Shown here: one piece after another, positions 6,382 to 7,087 of the stretch
Position numbering within the stretch: position 1 is the first letter of the stretch
How the letters are laid out: every line of letters starts with the position of its first letter
Source: Pseudomonadota bacterium
Lineage (GTDB): Bacteria > Pseudomonadota > Gammaproteobacteria > Xanthomonadales > Xanthomonadaceae
Assembly (NCBI GenBank): GCA_023386795.1
Contig: JAEWJB010000041.1
Location: forward strand, 1-7,087
Length of the DNA: 7,087 nucleotides
Direction: 5' to 3'
Program-made: the position numbers and the translations under genes
The notes under the pieces: generated by a model
Told to the model about the DNA's origin: nothing
Database searches by the model: none
The model's input: only the letters and a program-made list of their open reading frames with translations

Positions 6382-6723
6382 ATGAGCATCAACAAGCTGC
6401 TGATCGCGATGGCCCTGGGCCTGGCCCTGGCCGCCTGCTCGAAGCCGGAACAGGCGCAGGACGCCGCTGCTTCGGCCAACGAAGCCGCCACCGACGCCCA
6501 GGCCGCCGCCGACCAGGCTGCTGCCGCTGGCGCCCAGACCGCCGACGCTGCCCAGGCCGCCGCTGACACCGCCGCGACCGCTGCCGACACCGCTGCCGAC
6601 GCTGCTCAGGCTGCCACCGCCGCCACCACCGATGCCGCTGCCGACAAGGCTGCCGACACCGCCAAGGCTGCGGAAGACACCGCCGACCAGGCCAAGGACG
6701 CTGCTGAAGAAGCCAAGAAGTAA
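6382..6723 (+). CDS. Small alanine-rich lipoprotein, helical, C-terminal Lys-Lys
   Basis: This is a 113-residue predicted lipoprotein. Residues 1-18 form a signal peptide ending in the lipobox LAAC, with C19 as the lipidated residue. No Asp follows the Cys, so outer-membrane sorting is expected. The mature 95 residues hold about 47 Ala, with Asp, Thr, Gln, Glu and Lys between them and no aromatic residue. There is one Gly (in AAGAQ) and one Pro (at mature position 4), so nearly the whole chain can be one long amphipathic helix or an Ala coiled coil. The end is EEAKK. Short DNA repeats of GCTGCCGAC occur at 6580, 6592, 6637 and 6649. GAGGA at 6368-6372 lies 9 bases before the ATG. The gene is framed by a strong promoter and a strong terminator, so it is probably monocistronic. 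I do not recognise a characterised family. Length, helix content and terminal Lys recall Braun lipoprotein, but low complexity makes homology calls unreliable. Confidence 0.85.
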   Translation: MSINKLLIAMALGLALAACSKPEQAQDAAASANEAATDAQAAADQAAAAGAQTADAAQAAADTAATAADTAADAAQAATAATTDAAADKAADTAKAAEDTADQAKDAAEEAKK

Positions 6724-6749
6724 TCACTTCTTTGCCTCTGGCAAGTTCG

Positions 6750-6777
6750 AAAGCCGCCGGGAAACCGGCGGCTTTTT
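6750..6777 (+). terminator. Intrinsic terminator after the Ala-rich lipoprotein gene
   Basis: A perfect 11-bp stem (6750-6760 with 6765-6775; core AAGCCGCCGG/CCGGCGGCTT) is closed by a GAAA tetraloop and followed by a TTTTTCTTT run. It lies 27 bases after the TAA stop. This is a classical Rho-independent terminator and separates the two lipoprotein genes into distinct transcripts. Confidence 0.9.
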
Positions 6778-6874
6778 CTTTGCCCGCAGGCCGGCCATGC
6801 CGATGCCGGATTCACGTTGCGCTGCACCGCCACCGCTCTAAGCTCGGCCTCCCATCCTCAGCAAAGGAAGTCCG

Positions 6875-7087
6875 ATGCGCCTCATTCTTTCGCTCGCCAC
6901 CCCTGCCGCACTGCTACTGACGCTGGCCGCCTGCCAAGGCCCGCAGGCCGAACAGGCCAAGCGCGATGCCGCCTCGGCCGCCGACAACGCGGCCGCCGCC
7001 ACCGACCAGGCAGTGGATCGCGCTGCCGCCAAGGCGCGCGTTGCGTCCGACCAGGCCGCGGCCGCCGCGCGCGACGCCGCCCAGGAC
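6875..7087 (+). CDS. Second alanine-rich lipoprotein, 3' end outside the window
   Basis: Seventy-one codons are visible before the window ends without a stop. The N-terminus MRLILSLATPAALLLTLAAC is a lipoprotein signal peptide with lipobox LAAC and C20 as the predicted lipidated residue. Gln at the next position favours outer-membrane sorting. The mature part is rich in Ala with Asp, Gln, Arg and Lys, again without aromatic residues, and is expected to be one long helix. AGGA at 6865-6868 lies 6 bases before the ATG, which fixes the start. It resembles the preceding gene in layout (lipobox, then an Ala/Asp/Gln repeat), so it may be a diverged paralogue. It uses Arg where the first uses none in its mature part, and its Ala codons differ. 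The terminator between the genes implies its own promoter; a TCTAAG at 6837-6842 is a weak -10 candidate. Function unknown. Confidence 0.85.
   Translation, partial: MRLILSLATPAALLLTLAACQGPQAEQAKRDAASAADNAAAATDQAVDRAAAKARVASDQAAAAARDAAQD

Overview
The window is high-GC chromosomal DNA with strongly GC-biased third codon positions. It most resembles a gammaproteobacterium of the Xanthomonadaceae/Lysobacteraceae (Lysobacter, Luteimonas, Pseudoxanthomonas or Stenotrophomonas type). The evidence is protein style (a lipid-anchored subtilisin autotransporter, a Leu/Phe/Val dehydrogenase, Ala-rich small lipoproteins) and compact promoters with -10 boxes such as TAGAAT and GATAAT. The assignment to family is inference. 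No IS element, prophage, CRISPR array, tRNA or rRNA is visible.

Layout from left to right. (1) 5-700 (+) is a 2OG-Fe(II) oxygenase of the prolyl-4-hydroxylase type; its frame stays open to the left edge, so it may be 5'-truncated. (2) 701-871 is a dense control region with a TAGAAT -10 box, a U-tailed hairpin that starts at the predicted transcription start, and a 12-bp palindrome close to the next gene's ribosome-binding site. (3) 872-1975 (+) is a Leu/Phe/Val dehydrogenase. (4) 1984-2010 is a perfect 11-bp hairpin between convergent genes. (5) 2021-4921 (-) is a 966-residue lipoprotein/subtilisin/beta-barrel autotransporter. (6) 4922-5083 is a divergent promoter region. (7) 5084-6259 (+) is an acetyl-CoA acetyltransferase. 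(8) 6382-6723 (+) is a 113-residue Ala-rich lipoprotein with its own promoter and a textbook terminator. (9) 6875-7087 (+) is the start of a second, similar Ala-rich lipoprotein that runs off the window.

The genes look mostly monocistronic rather than one operon. The dehydrogenase and the thiolase can both serve branched-chain amino acid catabolism: the first deaminates Leu/Val/Ile to 2-oxo acids, and the second cleaves or makes acetoacetyl-CoA. They are separated by the oppositely oriented autotransporter, so this is a thematic link only. The autotransporter and the two small lipoproteins are cell-envelope proteins.

Most of the window is recognisable housekeeping or envelope content. I see no clear new multi-gene system. 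The points most worth a second look are the promoter-plus-terminator arrangement before the dehydrogenase, the NalP-like lipid anchor and Gly/Pro tether on the protease, and the tandem Ala-rich lipoproteins. The first of these ends in Lys-Lys and carries several marks of high expression, like an analogue of Braun lipoprotein.
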